Position numbers and translations under genes: made by a program. Shown piece by piece: positions 1-7,065 of a DNA stretch of 64,000 bases (positions within the stretch are counted from its first letter, which is position 1; each line of letters begins with the position of its first letter). The notes below the pieces were generated by a model, which worked only from the letters and a program-made list of their open reading frames with translations, ran no database searches and had not been told where the DNA came from. Origin of the DNA: Ruegeria arenilitoris (GTDB lineage Bacteria > Pseudomonadota > Alphaproteobacteria > Rhodobacterales > Rhodobacteraceae); the NCBI RefSeq assembly GCF_013032445.1, contig NZ_WQCA01000006.1:124001-188000 (forward strand), in the 5' to 3' direction.

Positions 1-745
1 AGAGCACCTGCTCGACCGCTGCCTGGACGGTCAGGTCCAGCGACAGTTGCAGCGGTTTGTTGCCGTTGGCCGGGTCACGCAGGTAGTCGTCGAACTGCTT
101 TTCAACACCGGCCACGCCGATGACCTCGGCAGCGCTGACGCCCTCGCGACCAAAGCCGGAGCCGCCCAGAATATGCGCGGCCAGACGGCCATTCGGGTAC
201 AGCCGCATCTCACGCGGGCCGAACAGAATGCCGGGATCACCGATATCATGCACCGCCTGCTTCTGTTCGGGCGAGATACGTTTCTTGATCCACAGGAACT
301 TGCGGTTGCCGGTGAAGTCCTTGACCAGTCGTTCTTTTTCCAGATCGGGGAAGATTGCCACCAACTGATCGGCGGCGGCAACGGGATCAATCATCAGAGG
401 CGGCTGAGCATAAACCGAATAGGTATCCAGATTGGTCGCCAGAATGCGCCCTTCCCGGTCGACGATATTGGCCCGCTGCATGGCAATCGCGGCTCCGGGG
501 GCGCTGGCCAGCGGTTCTTGCGCCTCGGACGTGGCCAGCATACCCATCCGGACGCCCACGACTGAGAAAGCGCAGAAGAAGAACAGGCCCAAAACCAAAA
601 GACGCCCTTCGGCGCGGGCGCGGGCCCGGTCTTTCATATCTTCGTGGCGCTGTCGGATATTCTCGCGCTCAATCGCCTTGGGGTTCTCGCCCCGAGCGCG
701 GGCGTCGAGAATTAGGGCCAGGGGGCGCAGGGGCGTGCGGGTCAT
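1..745 (-). CDS. ftsI: Peptidoglycan D,D-transpeptidase FtsI, N-terminal part
   Basis: This is the septal transpeptidase (PBP3) that cross-links peptidoglycan at the division site from the periplasmic face of the inner membrane. About 248 codons are visible and the gene runs off the left edge. A basic cytoplasmic tail is followed by one membrane anchor at about residues 48-70. After it come the dimerisation-domain motifs typical of class B PBPs, with RANIVDREGRILATN soon after the membrane. The catalytic transpeptidase domain is outside the window. The ATG overlaps the ftsL stop as ATGA, which argues for translational coupling within the dcw cluster. Family and position together make the call firm. 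Confidence 0.93.
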   Translation of the reverse strand, partial: MTRTPLRPLALILDARARGENPKAIERENIRQRHEDMKDRARARAEGRLLVLGLFFFCAFSVVGVRMGMLATSEAQEPLASAPGAAIAMQRANIVDREGRILATNLDTYSVYAQPPLMIDPVAAADQLVAIFPDLEKERLVKDFTGNRKFLWIKKRISPEQKQAVHDIGDPGILFGPREMRLYPNGRLAAHILGGSGFGREGVSAAEVIGVAGVEKQFDDYLRDPANGNKPLQLSLDLTVQAAVEQVL

Positions 746-1110
746 GGAATCTGCACCTCGCCCAGCGCCTGAGTACTGGTGATGGCCTGCAGCTCAATCG
801 GGTCGACTATGGGAAGATCCGGGTCCTCGGCGTAAGAAATCTGGTCAGCGCGGCCGAACTGCTCGGCGCGCAGCGGCAACAGGCCCAGACGTTCGAAATT
901 CAGGTCGGCCAGTTCACGCAGCCGATCAGGGCGGTTCAAATAAGCCCATTCCGCGTTCAAAACGGCCAGCCGCACCTGCGCCATGCCGATCTCGCGCTGC
1001 AACTTCTGAGTTTCTTTCACAACCTGCTGGGTGCGGTAGTTCTCCTGATACGCCCAAAGTGCTAGTCCGAACACACACAGAGCGGTCAACACATACAAAA
1101 CACTCTTCAT
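742..1110 (-). CDS. ftsL: Cell division protein FtsL-like
   Basis: This is a small bitopic division protein of 122 aa. The sequence has a short N-terminus, a single membrane helix at about residues 4-20, then a heptad-like stretch ([18 protein letters not shown]) that should form the FtsL/DivIC-type coiled coil, and a conserved [12 protein letters not shown] segment. FtsL links FtsB and FtsQ to FtsI and FtsW. Sequence identity in this family is low, so position between rsmH and ftsI carries much of the weight. The start overlaps the rsmH stop by 4 nt and the stop overlaps the ftsI start by 4 nt. Confidence 0.88.
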   Translation of the reverse strand: MKSVLYVLTALCVFGLALWAYQENYRTQQVVKETQKLQREIGMAQVRLAVLNAEWAYLNRPDRLRELADLNFERLGLLPLRAEQFGRADQISYAEDPDLPIVDPIELQAITSTQALGEVQIP

Positions 1111-2099
1111 TTCGCCCTTCCCCCAAGTTGCGGCATCCCAATGGCGCGGGCATCAATTTCCCCCGCCGGAGCCTCGGTCCGCACCGCCACGCGCAGCTTG
1201 GCCGAACGCGCGCGCGGGTTTTCCTGCAATTCTTGTTCGTCCGGACCCACGGCCTTGCGGGTCTTGAGCGTGAATTGCGGCAGCTCTTGTTCCACCTCGG
1301 GCGCATAGCGATTGGCGCGCCCGGTCTTGCCAGCACGCGACTGAAAGAACCGTTTGACCATGCGGTCTTCGATGGAATGAAAGGTCACGACGGCCAGTTG
1401 CCCGCCCGGCTTCAGCGCCCGCTCGGCTGCCATAAGCCCCTGAAACAGCTCTTCATATTCCGCGTTCACTGCGATCCGCAGCCCCTGAAAGCTGCGAGTC
1501 GCGGGGTGCGATTGGCCCGGCTTGGGGCGCGGCAAGCAGGATTCGATGATCCCGACCAGACGCAAGGTCGTAATGATAGGCTCTTCTGCCCGCGCCTTGA
1601 CGATGGCCTTGGCGATGCGGCGGCTGGCGCGTTCCTCACCGTAATGAAACAGGATATCGGCCAACTGCATTTCGGTCGCTGTATTGACCAGATCAGCGGC
1701 GCTTTCACCCTCTTGGCTCATGCGCATGTCTAAAGGGCCATCCTTCATGAAGGAAAAGCCTCGCTTGGCCTGATCCAACTGCATCGAGGAAACGCCGAGG
1801 TCCAGCACCACTCCGTCCAGACCCTGCGCATATTCATCCAAACGCGAGAACACTCCGGGCTGCATCACCAGCCGGTCGCCATACTCACCCACCCAGTCGG
1901 CGGCCATATCAAAGGCCAGCGGATCGCGGTCCACGCCGATGACCTTGTCGGCCCCGACATCCAACAGCCCGCGCGTATAACCGCCCGCGCCAAAGGTGCC
2001 ATCAAGCCACACACCAGAGACCGGTGCCACGGCGGCCAGCAACGGGCGCAACAGAACAGGGATATGAGGTTTGTCGGAAGGGGTCTCAGCGCCGGCCAT
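1107..2099 (-). CDS. rsmH: 16S rRNA (cytosine-1402-N4)-methyltransferase RsmH
   Basis: RsmH (MraW) uses S-adenosylmethionine to methylate N4 of C1402 in the decoding centre of 16S rRNA. The 330-aa product has the usual family length. It opens with [10 protein letters not shown], followed by the SAM-binding stretch [14 protein letters not shown]. Further on are [28 protein letters not shown], and the C-terminal [16 protein letters not shown]. The gene starts 4 nt after the mraZ stop and its own stop overlaps ftsL by 4 nt, so all three are expected on one message. No oddities were seen. Confidence 0.97.
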   Translation of the reverse strand: MAGAETPSDKPHIPVLLRPLLAAVAPVSGVWLDGTFGAGGYTRGLLDVGADKVIGVDRDPLAFDMAADWVGEYGDRLVMQPGVFSRLDEYAQGLDGVVLDLGVSSMQLDQAKRGFSFMKDGPLDMRMSQEGESAADLVNTATEMQLADILFHYGEERASRRIAKAIVKARAEEPIITTLRLVGIIESCLPRPKPGQSHPATRSFQGLRIAVNAEYEELFQGLMAAERALKPGGQLAVVTFHSIEDRMVKRFFQSRAGKTGRANRYAPEVEQELPQFTLKTRKAVGPDEQELQENPRARSAKLRVAVRTEAPAGEIDARAIGMPQLGGRAK

Positions 2100-2103
2100 G
2101 CCG

Positions 2104-2607
2104 CTACGCCTCCCCGACGCCGTCTAGATACACCAGAGGATCAAAGTCCTCGGGCTGTTCGTCCAGCCAATCCTCTGCCGCGGCGAGTTCTTCAGATTCG
2201 TATGTCTCAGGCTTCCAGATCTGGAACGTGTCACCAGCAGCGATAAAGAACGCCTCACCCTCAAGCCCGATCTTGTTGCGCAGCTTGGCGGGCAACACCA
2301 GACGCCCCGTCTCGTCCACGGTGGTCGGGAAGGACTGACCATGGAACATGCGCTGCAGCATCTTCCGCTGCATCGAGCCGCGCGGCAGCGCGTCAATCTT
2401 GCCGTCGACCTCTTCGATCGCCTGCATGGTATAGCATTCCAAGAATTTGCGACGGTGGTCGCCGTAGACAATTACCAGTTCAGGCGTGTCACCGGGCTGC
2501 CAGTTGGGATCAGAGGCTTCAAGCACACGGCGAAACGAGGCCGGGATCGACACCCTGCCCTTCGTATCCACCTTGTGGTGGCTTTCACCTCTAAACCTGC
2601 GCGCCAA
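2104..2607 (-). CDS. mraZ: Transcriptional regulator MraZ
   Basis: MraZ is an AbrB-fold DNA-binding protein that binds repeated boxes upstream of its own gene and controls the dcw cluster. The 167-aa product shows the two tandem SpoVT/AbrB-like halves: [17 protein letters not shown] near the N-terminus and [19 protein letters not shown] in the second half. The start is TTG, at 2605-2607: no in-frame ATG lies between it and the conserved [12 protein letters not shown] sequence, and a purine-rich AAAGGGA lies about 10 nt upstream. The gene is first in the dcw operon, downstream of a long leader with a terminator and phased repeats. Confidence 0.95.
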   Translation of the reverse strand: MARRFRGESHHKVDTKGRVSIPASFRRVLEASDPNWQPGDTPELVIVYGDHRRKFLECYTMQAIEEVDGKIDALPRGSMQRKMLQRMFHGQSFPTTVDETGRLVLPAKLRNKIGLEGEAFFIAAGDTFQIWKPETYESEELAAAEDWLDEQPEDFDPLVYLDGVGEA

Positions 2608-2660
2608 GACGACTGTCCCTTTCGCTTGCGCCCCACCTAAAATTCACGTTCCCCCCGGAT

Positions 2661-2702
2661 GAAAAACGGCGGGTTGATCTGCTGCCACTGATCAACCCGC
2701 CG
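2661..2702 (-). terminator. Intrinsic terminator inside the mraZ leader
   Basis: A perfect 13-bp inverted repeat (2667-2679 with 2690-2702, 10-nt loop) is followed on the minus strand by five T residues at 2666-2662. It lies about 54 nt upstream of the mraZ start, so it would stop most transcripts of the dcw leader before mraZ. Reading through it would be needed for dcw expression. This is the layout reported for the UpsM sRNA upstream of mraZ in Rhodobacter sphaeroides. Confidence 0.85.
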
Positions 2703-2900
2703 CATTGGCCCGCTTTGCGGGATGTCCAGCTGCGCGCGCCACCTGGGGGGATGTCTGCTCGCCCGCGCGCCGGATCTCTAGAGTGATGAAAGCGAGATGC
2801 CTGTATGAAACCTGTTTTTATTGGTTCGGGGTCGTTTGGCGCCCCATGTACCTCGTCCTCATCGGATGTATAAGGGATGCCATGGGAATTCATGGAAATC
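2661..2900 (-). ncRNA. upsM: UpsM-like sRNA from the dcw leader (5' end approximate)
   Basis: In R. sphaeroides the dcw cluster is preceded by a long leader whose 5' part accumulates as the sRNA UpsM, ended by a Rho-independent terminator with RNase E processing. Here the minus strand upstream of mraZ has no supported gene, a strong terminator at 2661-2702, and several GC-rich inverted segments. The 3' end is set by the terminator. The 5' end is a guess based on the size of the Rhodobacter RNA as I recall it, roughly 200 nt. I infer homology from position and terminator, not from a sequence alignment. Confidence 0.6.
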
Positions 2901-2907
2901 AACAGGA
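2873..2907. promoter_or_regulatory. MraZ-box-like repeat array
   Basis: On the plus strand AGGGA, TGGGA, TGGAA and CAGGA begin at 2873, 2883, 2893 and 2903, an exact 10-nt period. In E. coli, MraZ binds TGGGN repeats separated by 5 nt upstream of mraZ, which is the same spacing. The array sits about 270 nt upstream of the mraZ start, near the probable 5' end of the leader. The assignment is an inference from motif and spacing. Confidence 0.55.
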
Positions 2908-2940
2908 ATTTTTAACAACAGATTGGTGAGTCAGTAGAAT

Positions 2941-3514
2941 ACTCAAACTGAAAACAAATGAAAACAATCAAAAAGCGCTACAAATACCGTATTTGATTAA
3001 ACACAACACTACATATGGTAAAAATACTTATCGCCCACCTTGTCCCATGTTTTCCCAGAAATTTTGGAGTAAGCTGCAATTTCTTACCCCGTGACGTCGA
3101 TTCTTCCTGAATCAATAAACGAATCGCTCGGCCGCACGCACATCGAAGCCTCGATTCCAGACCTGCCCACTCCGCGCCCATGAATTCCCATACAGCGCTG
3201 TGATGCCCGTCGATAAGGAACTCCACCCACTAGCGACTTCAGAACGCATAAATTTTACAAAAGATGCACAAAGAAGAAGCGATACCGCGCAAGCCTTGCC
3301 ACCCAGGCACAGGCAGAAGCATTCAACACTATAGTAAAATCCTTATTTTAAAGGCTTTTAACCTATCAGACATCCAACTTATTGATATCTATGCAATTGC
3401 CGCATAGCAGCATTGACGACATGGGCTATTGTGCATCTGCAGCATTAGCCTATTTTCAATCTCAAGCAACCGCCGGGTTACACCGGCAACAACAAGAAAA
3501 ATCGAGTAACGCAG
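2941..3514. other. AT-rich intergenic region between the dcw leader and the DUF1127 gene
   Basis: The stretch is AT-richer than its surroundings and should hold divergent promoters for the dcw leader (minus) and the DUF1127-sRNA unit (plus). It contains the second MraZ-box-like pair. Near its right end is a small hairpin, GCCGG/CCGGC at about 3470-3485, which would sit in the 5' leader of the DUF1127 gene. No convincing protein gene was found in it. Confidence 0.6.
3176..3190 (-). promoter_or_regulatory. Second MraZ-box-like pair
   Basis: On the minus strand TGGGA-ATTCA-TGGGC gives two TGGGN units with a 5-nt spacer. Its 13-nt core TGGGAATTCATGG is an inverted copy of positions 2883-2895. 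The two loci flank the region where the dcw promoter should lie. The match could reflect looped or bidirectional MraZ binding, which is a guess. Confidence 0.4.
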
Positions 3515-3739
3515 ATGGCTGCAGCAACACAACAGACCGCGCTGAAGGGCGCTCCGGCGACCGGCCTGGCCTCTTTGATTGAGGCTGTAAAGACCCGTTT
3601 TGTTCGCCATCGCGTCTACCGCCAGACAGTGAACGAACTGTCCGGGCTGACAAATCGCGAACTGGCCGATCTGGGCCTGCACCGCTCGATGATCCGCCGT
3701 CTGGCGATGCAAGCGGCCGAAGAACACGTCGCGCACTAA
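3515..3739 (+). CDS. ccaF1: DUF1127 protein, CcaF1-like RNA-binding protein
   Basis: This is a 74-aa basic protein. Its C-terminal half carries the DUF1127 (YjiS-like) signature: YRQTVNELSGLTNRELADLG then LHRSMI. In R. sphaeroides the DUF1127 protein CcaF1 is encoded just upstream of the CcsR1-4 sRNAs, binds RNA and affects their maturation and stability. Here too the gene is followed at once by a series of CUCCUCCC hairpins, so the role is inferred from family plus synteny. No strong Shine-Dalgarno sequence is visible before the ATG. The N-terminal 20 residues (Ala/Thr/Gln rich) look unstructured. Confidence 0.85.
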   Translation: MAAATQQTALKGAPATGLASLIEAVKTRFVRHRVYRQTVNELSGLTNRELADLGLHRSMIRRLAMQAAEEHVAH

Positions 3740-3762
3740 GCGCGCAATGACATAACCGAGAT

Positions 3763-3791
3763 CAGGTCCTTCCTCCTCCCTTTAGGACCTG
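3763..3791 (+). ncRNA. CcsR-like hairpin 1
   Basis: The stem CAGGTCCT/AGGACCTG (3763-3770 with 3784-3791) is a perfect 8 bp and the loop contains CCTCCTCCC. It begins 23 nt after the DUF1127 stop codon. Confidence 0.8.
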
Positions 3792-3798
3792 TATATCA

Positions 3799-3833
3799 GC
3801 GGCGACATCTCTCCTCCTCCCTGATGTCGCCGC
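3799..3833 (+). ncRNA. CcsR-like hairpin 2
   Basis: The perfect 11-bp stem GCGGCGACATC/GATGTCGCCGC has the motif CTCCTCCTCCC in the loop. Its stem is closely related to that of hairpin 4, which suggests duplication. Confidence 0.82.
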
Positions 3834-3866
3834 ACCCTATACCGGCCCTGAACGCCGGAAACTGAC

Positions 3867-3898
3867 ACACCGGGTATTTCTCCTCCCTTTCCCGGTGT
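3867..3898 (+). ncRNA. CcsR-like hairpin 3
   Basis: The stem ACACCGGG/CCCGGTGT is 8 bp. Its loop holds a shorter motif, CTCCTCCC, lacking one CTC unit compared with the other copies. Confidence 0.75.
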
Positions 3899-3906
3899 TG
3901 AAAGTG

Positions 3907-3943
3907 CGCGGCGACGTCTCTCCTCCTCCCTGACGTCGCCGCG
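3907..3943 (+). ncRNA. CcsR-like hairpin 4
   Basis: The perfect 12-bp stem CGCGGCGACGTC/GACGTCGCCGCG has a CTCCTCCTCCC loop. It is the most stable unit by inspection and is nearly a copy of hairpin 2. Confidence 0.82.
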
Positions 3944-3979
3944 TCTTCCTCATACCGGGATCAAACCCGGGTTCGGATA

Positions 3980-4010
3980 CATCGGGGCTCTCCTCCTCCC
4001 TGCCTTGATG
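3980..4010 (+). ncRNA. CcsR-like hairpin 5
   Basis: The stem CATCGGGGC/GCCTTGATG needs two G-U pairs. The loop again has CTCCTCCTCCC. It is weaker than the other units. Confidence 0.7.
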
Positions 4011-4018
4011 TTAAAAAG

Positions 4019-4070
4019 AACGGCGGCTCCCTCTCCTCCTCCCTGGGAACCGCCGTTTTTTTCTTTTTTT
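4019..4070 (+). terminator. CcsR-like hairpin 6 with intrinsic terminator
   Basis: The stem at 4019-4031 with 4045-4057 has 12 pairs and one C-A mismatch. The loop carries CTCCTCCTCCC and is followed by an almost unbroken T tract (4056-4070). It would end the DUF1127-sRNA transcript and also form the last sRNA unit. Confidence 0.85.
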
Positions 4071-4118
4071 GGGGCTGTATGTAGAATGGAGCCCCAAACG
4101 AGTTGTGAGGAGTTCCCA

Positions 4119-4409
4119 ATGGCCGCTTATTTCATTGCGCAGATTTCGATCCACGACCCGGAGGGCTATCAGGCGTACCTTGAGGGCTTCATGCCGATCT
4201 TTGACCGCCACGGCGGTCGTCTACTGACAGTTTCATCCAAACCCATCGACGTGATCGAAGGCAATTGGGCCGAGAACGGAATAGTCCTGATGGAGTTTCC
4301 ATCCCTTGAGGCCGCAAAGGCATGGAAGGACGACCCGGACTATATCGAACTGGCCAAAATCCGACATCGCACAGCAACAACGAACATGGTTCTGGTTGAA
4401 GGGCTTTAG
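4119..4409 (+). CDS. DUF1330 family protein
   Basis: The 96-aa product matches the DUF1330 family, small dimeric alpha-beta barrel proteins of unknown enzymatic role. Typical features are AAYFIAQISIHDPEGYQAYL near the start, a central GGRLLTVSSKPIDVIEG, and a C-terminal LMEFPSLEAAKAWKDDPDYI. I placed the start at the ATG after TGAGGAG rather than further upstream, because the upstream codons belong to the sRNA terminator. The stop region overlaps the uvrD stop by 4 nt in a convergent arrangement. No signal peptide or membrane segment is present. Confidence 0.88.
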   Translation: MAAYFIAQISIHDPEGYQAYLEGFMPIFDRHGGRLLTVSSKPIDVIEGNWAENGIVLMEFPSLEAAKAWKDDPDYIELAKIRHRTATTNMVLVEGL

Positions 4410-6799
4410 AACGGCACGTCGTCCTTGGCCGACAAAAATCGCGAGACCACCTTTTTCGTGCCCGCCTTGTCAAAATCCACCTCGACCTTGTCGCCTTCGA
4501 TACCAATCACGGCGCCATAACCAAATTTCTGGTGGAACACGCGTTCGCCCAGGGTGAAGCTGGCTACTGCGGTAGCGTCGATCACCGTATTGCGGCTTTC
4601 GCGCGGCTGCGACGTGCCGTATTGCCCCTGCCGCGCCTGCATCCGTTTCCAGCCGGGTGAGTTGTAGACGTTCGCCTCGGCCGCTCGGGTTTCGATGCTA
4701 GCCGTTGGTTGCCCGCCGCCATAAAGGCCCGGAGGCGTCAACACCTCGACATGGTCCTCGGGCAATTCGTCGATGAATCGCGACGGCATCGCGTTCTGCC
4801 ATTGCCCGAATACCCGCCGGTTGGCGGCAAAGGAGATCGTGCAGACCTCTTCGGCGCGGGTGATACCGACATAGGCCAGCCGCCGCTCTTCCTCGAGGCC
4901 CTTGAGACCGGATTCGTCCATCGACCGCTGCGACGGGAACAATCCGTCTTCCCAACCCGGCAGGAACACAGCGGGAAACTCCAACCCCTTGGCCGCGTGC
5001 AGGGTCATGATCGAGACCTTGGCCCCATCGCCCTCCTGATCATTATCCATGACGAGGCTGACATGCTCTAAGAATCCTTGAAGGTTCTCGAAGTTGTCGA
5101 GTTGGTTGACCAGTTCCTTGAGGTTTTCCAACCGGCCCGGCGCCTCGGGCGTCTTTTCGTTCTGCCAGTGGGCGGTATAGCCGGATTCGTCCAGAATGAT
5201 CTGCGCCAACTCAATATGCGAGACCTCGGGCTCTCCGAACCGCATCGGCGCGCCATCATCAATCACCGAGTCGTCTTCTACCTCGATCCGCGGACCGCGC
5301 GTCATCGCATTCCAACGTGCCAGCCCGTCGATCAACTCGCGCAGCGCTTTGCCGCCTTTGCCTTTGATCAGGCCATTGTCGACCGCAATCCGCGCCCCAT
5401 CGATGAGCGAAACGCTGTTTTCCCGCGCCATTATCTGAATCGTTTGTTGGGCCTTGTCGCCCAAACCGCGTTTCGGCGTGTTCACGATCCGCTCGAACGC
5501 CAGATCGTCGCCGGGGCTAACCACCAGCCGGAAATAGGCCATGGCATCGCGGATCTCCATCCGCTCATAGAATCGCGGGCCGCCGATCACCTTGTAAGGC
5601 AGACCAATGGTCAGAAACCGATCCTCAAACGCCCGCATCTGGTGCGAGGCGCGCACGAGGATCGCCATCTCATCAAGGTTCATCGGCCGCACACCGCGCG
5701 TACCGCCCTGCATCGCGTCGATTTCCTCACCGATCCAGCGAGCCTCTTCCTCGCCATCCCAATGGCCGATCAGACGAACCTTTTCGCCATCTTCGGCAGC
5801 GGTCCAAAGCTCTTTGCCCAGACGGCTTTCATTGCCACGGATGACGTTCGACGCGGCGGCCAGAATATGCGGGGTCGAACGATAGTTCTGCTCCAGCCGC
5901 ACCACATATGCACCTGGAAAGTCCTTTTCGAACCGCAGGATGTTGCCCACTTCGGCCCCGCGCCAGCCATAGATCGACTGGTCGTCGTCGCCGACGCAGC
6001 AAATATTCTTATGTGCCCCGGCCAGCAGACGCAGCCAGAGGTATTGGGCGACGTTGGTATCCTGATACTCGTCCACAAGAATGTAGCGGAACCAGCGCTG
6101 GTATTGCTCCAACACATCCGGGTGGGTTTGGAAAATCGTGACCATGTGCAGCAGCAGGTCGCCAAAATCCACCGCGTTCAACTCGCACAGACGGGTCTGG
6201 TATTGGGCGTAGAGTTCAATACCTTTGTTGTTATAGGCTCCGGCATCCGCGGCAGGCACCTTGTCTGGTGTCAGGGCTCGGTTTTTCCAGTCGTCGATGA
6301 TTCCTGCCAGCATCCGCGCGGGCCAGCGTTTGTCGTCGATATTGGCAGCCTGAATCAGCTGTTTGAGCAAGCGCAGCTGATCATCCGTGTCCAGAATTGT
6401 GAAGTTTGATTTCAAATCGACCAGTTCCGCATGGCGGCGCAGCAGCTTGACGCAGATCGAATGGAACGTGCCCAGCCAAGGCATCCCTTCAGCGGGTTGC
6501 CCTAACAGGCGACCCACACGCTCTTTCATCTCTCGTGCAGCTTTGTTGGTGAAGGTGACCGACAGAATCTCGTTCGGGCGCGCACGCCCGGTGCTCAGCA
6601 GATGGGCGATGCGCGCGGTTAGGGCCTTGGTCTTACCCGTCCCTGCCCCGGCCAGCATCAGAACCGGACCGTCCAGCCGCTCCACCGCCTCGCGTTGGGC
6701 CGGGTTCAATTCATCCAGATAGGGCGCGGGGCGCGCAGCCATAGCCCGCGCGGACAGTGATGCGCCTTCAAAGGCGTCCATTTCGTCGAAACTGCTCAT
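4406..6799 (-). CDS. uvrD: ATP-dependent DNA helicase UvrD/PcrA
   Basis: This is a superfamily 1A 3'-5' helicase for nucleotide excision repair, mismatch repair and removal of RecA filaments. The 797-aa product has the Q-motif region LNPAQREAV at about 31-39, Walker A AGAGTGKT at 50-57, motif II VDEYQDTN at 242-249, and motif III GDDDQSIYGWRG at 270-281. Later motifs include QNYRS, TLHAAKGLEFPAVFLPGWE and RLAYVGITRA. The C-terminal KFGYGAVIGIEGDKVEVDFD is the Tudor-like RNA polymerase-binding domain of PcrA/UvrD. An SOS box precedes the gene at 6841-6855, so LexA control is likely. Confidence 0.97.
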   Translation of the reverse strand: MSSFDEMDAFEGASLSARAMAARPAPYLDELNPAQREAVERLDGPVLMLAGAGTGKTKALTARIAHLLSTGRARPNEILSVTFTNKAAREMKERVGRLLGQPAEGMPWLGTFHSICVKLLRRHAELVDLKSNFTILDTDDQLRLLKQLIQAANIDDKRWPARMLAGIIDDWKNRALTPDKVPAADAGAYNNKGIELYAQYQTRLCELNAVDFGDLLLHMVTIFQTHPDVLEQYQRWFRYILVDEYQDTNVAQYLWLRLLAGAHKNICCVGDDDQSIYGWRGAEVGNILRFEKDFPGAYVVRLEQNYRSTPHILAAASNVIRGNESRLGKELWTAAEDGEKVRLIGHWDGEEEARWIGEEIDAMQGGTRGVRPMNLDEMAILVRASHQMRAFEDRFLTIGLPYKVIGGPRFYERMEIRDAMAYFRLVVSPGDDLAFERIVNTPKRGLGDKAQQTIQIMARENSVSLIDGARIAVDNGLIKGKGGKALRELIDGLARWNAMTRGPRIEVEDDSVIDDGAPMRFGEPEVSHIELAQIILDESGYTAHWQNEKTPEAPGRLENLKELVNQLDNFENLQGFLEHVSLVMDNDQEGDGAKVSIMTLHAAKGLEFPAVFLPGWEDGLFPSQRSMDESGLKGLEEERRLAYVGITRAEEVCTISFAANRRVFGQWQNAMPSRFIDELPEDHVEVLTPPGLYGGGQPTASIETRAAEANVYNSPGWKRMQARQGQYGTSQPRESRNTVIDATAVASFTLGERVFHQKFGYGAVIGIEGDKVEVDFDKAGTKKVVSRFLSAKDDVPF

Positions 6800-6840
6800 G
6801 TACTCAAACTACGCTGTCTATGCGTCGAGGGAAAGGGTTT

Positions 6841-6855
6841 GTTCACCCCTTGTTC
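6841..6855. promoter_or_regulatory. LexA (SOS) box upstream of uvrD
   Basis: GTTC-ACCCCTT-GTTC matches the alphaproteobacterial LexA consensus, a GTTC-N7-GTTC direct repeat, exactly. It lies about 42-56 nt upstream of the uvrD ATG, where it could cover the promoter. uvrD is an SOS gene in other bacteria, which supports the call. Confidence 0.75.
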
Positions 6856-7065
6856 GCGTAGATTTTAACTCTTTTTCCACCTGCTCCACCTGCTACGCAG
6901 CAACGCGCCGTGCTAAATTTTTGGATAAGTTTGCGTTCGTATCAGCCGAAGCCACCATGCCAGCGCAACACTGGCGCGAAGCTCAGGCAGCCCTGAAAAC
7001 CAGCCTCACTCGCCTCAGCCGCTTGGAAAGCTTGCAGAATCGCTCGGCAGGTCGGATCAATTCGT

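Larger units (their letters stand above)
3763..4070 (+). ncRNA. CcsR-type sRNA cluster, six CUCCUCCC hairpins
   Basis: Downstream of the DUF1127 gene are six consecutive stem-loops, each presenting a CCTCCTCCC or CTCCTCCC motif in its loop, with the last ending in a T-rich tract. R. sphaeroides has four such RNAs (CcsR1-4, conserved CCUCCUCCC motif, stress-induced), co-transcribed with a DUF1127 gene, processed from the mRNA 3' region and affecting C1 metabolism and pyruvate dehydrogenase. The loops are complementary to Shine-Dalgarno-type sequences. Six copies here is more than the four described there. Two extra small hairpins (3842-3858 and around 3955-3972) lie between units. Confidence 0.85.

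Noticed and set aside
2591..2902. A 103-codon frame upstream of mraZ
   Set aside because: It lies in the leader, crosses the terminator, and would overlap the mraZ start in another frame. No family match.
2978..3226. An 82-codon minus-strand frame in the AT-rich region
   Set aside because: It has no ribosome binding site or family and overlaps the second MraZ-box-like pair.
3763..4057. CRISPR array
   Set aside because: The repeated unit is only about 9-11 nt, the stems differ, there are no uniform spacers, and no cas genes are present. The hairpins fit CcsR-type sRNAs.
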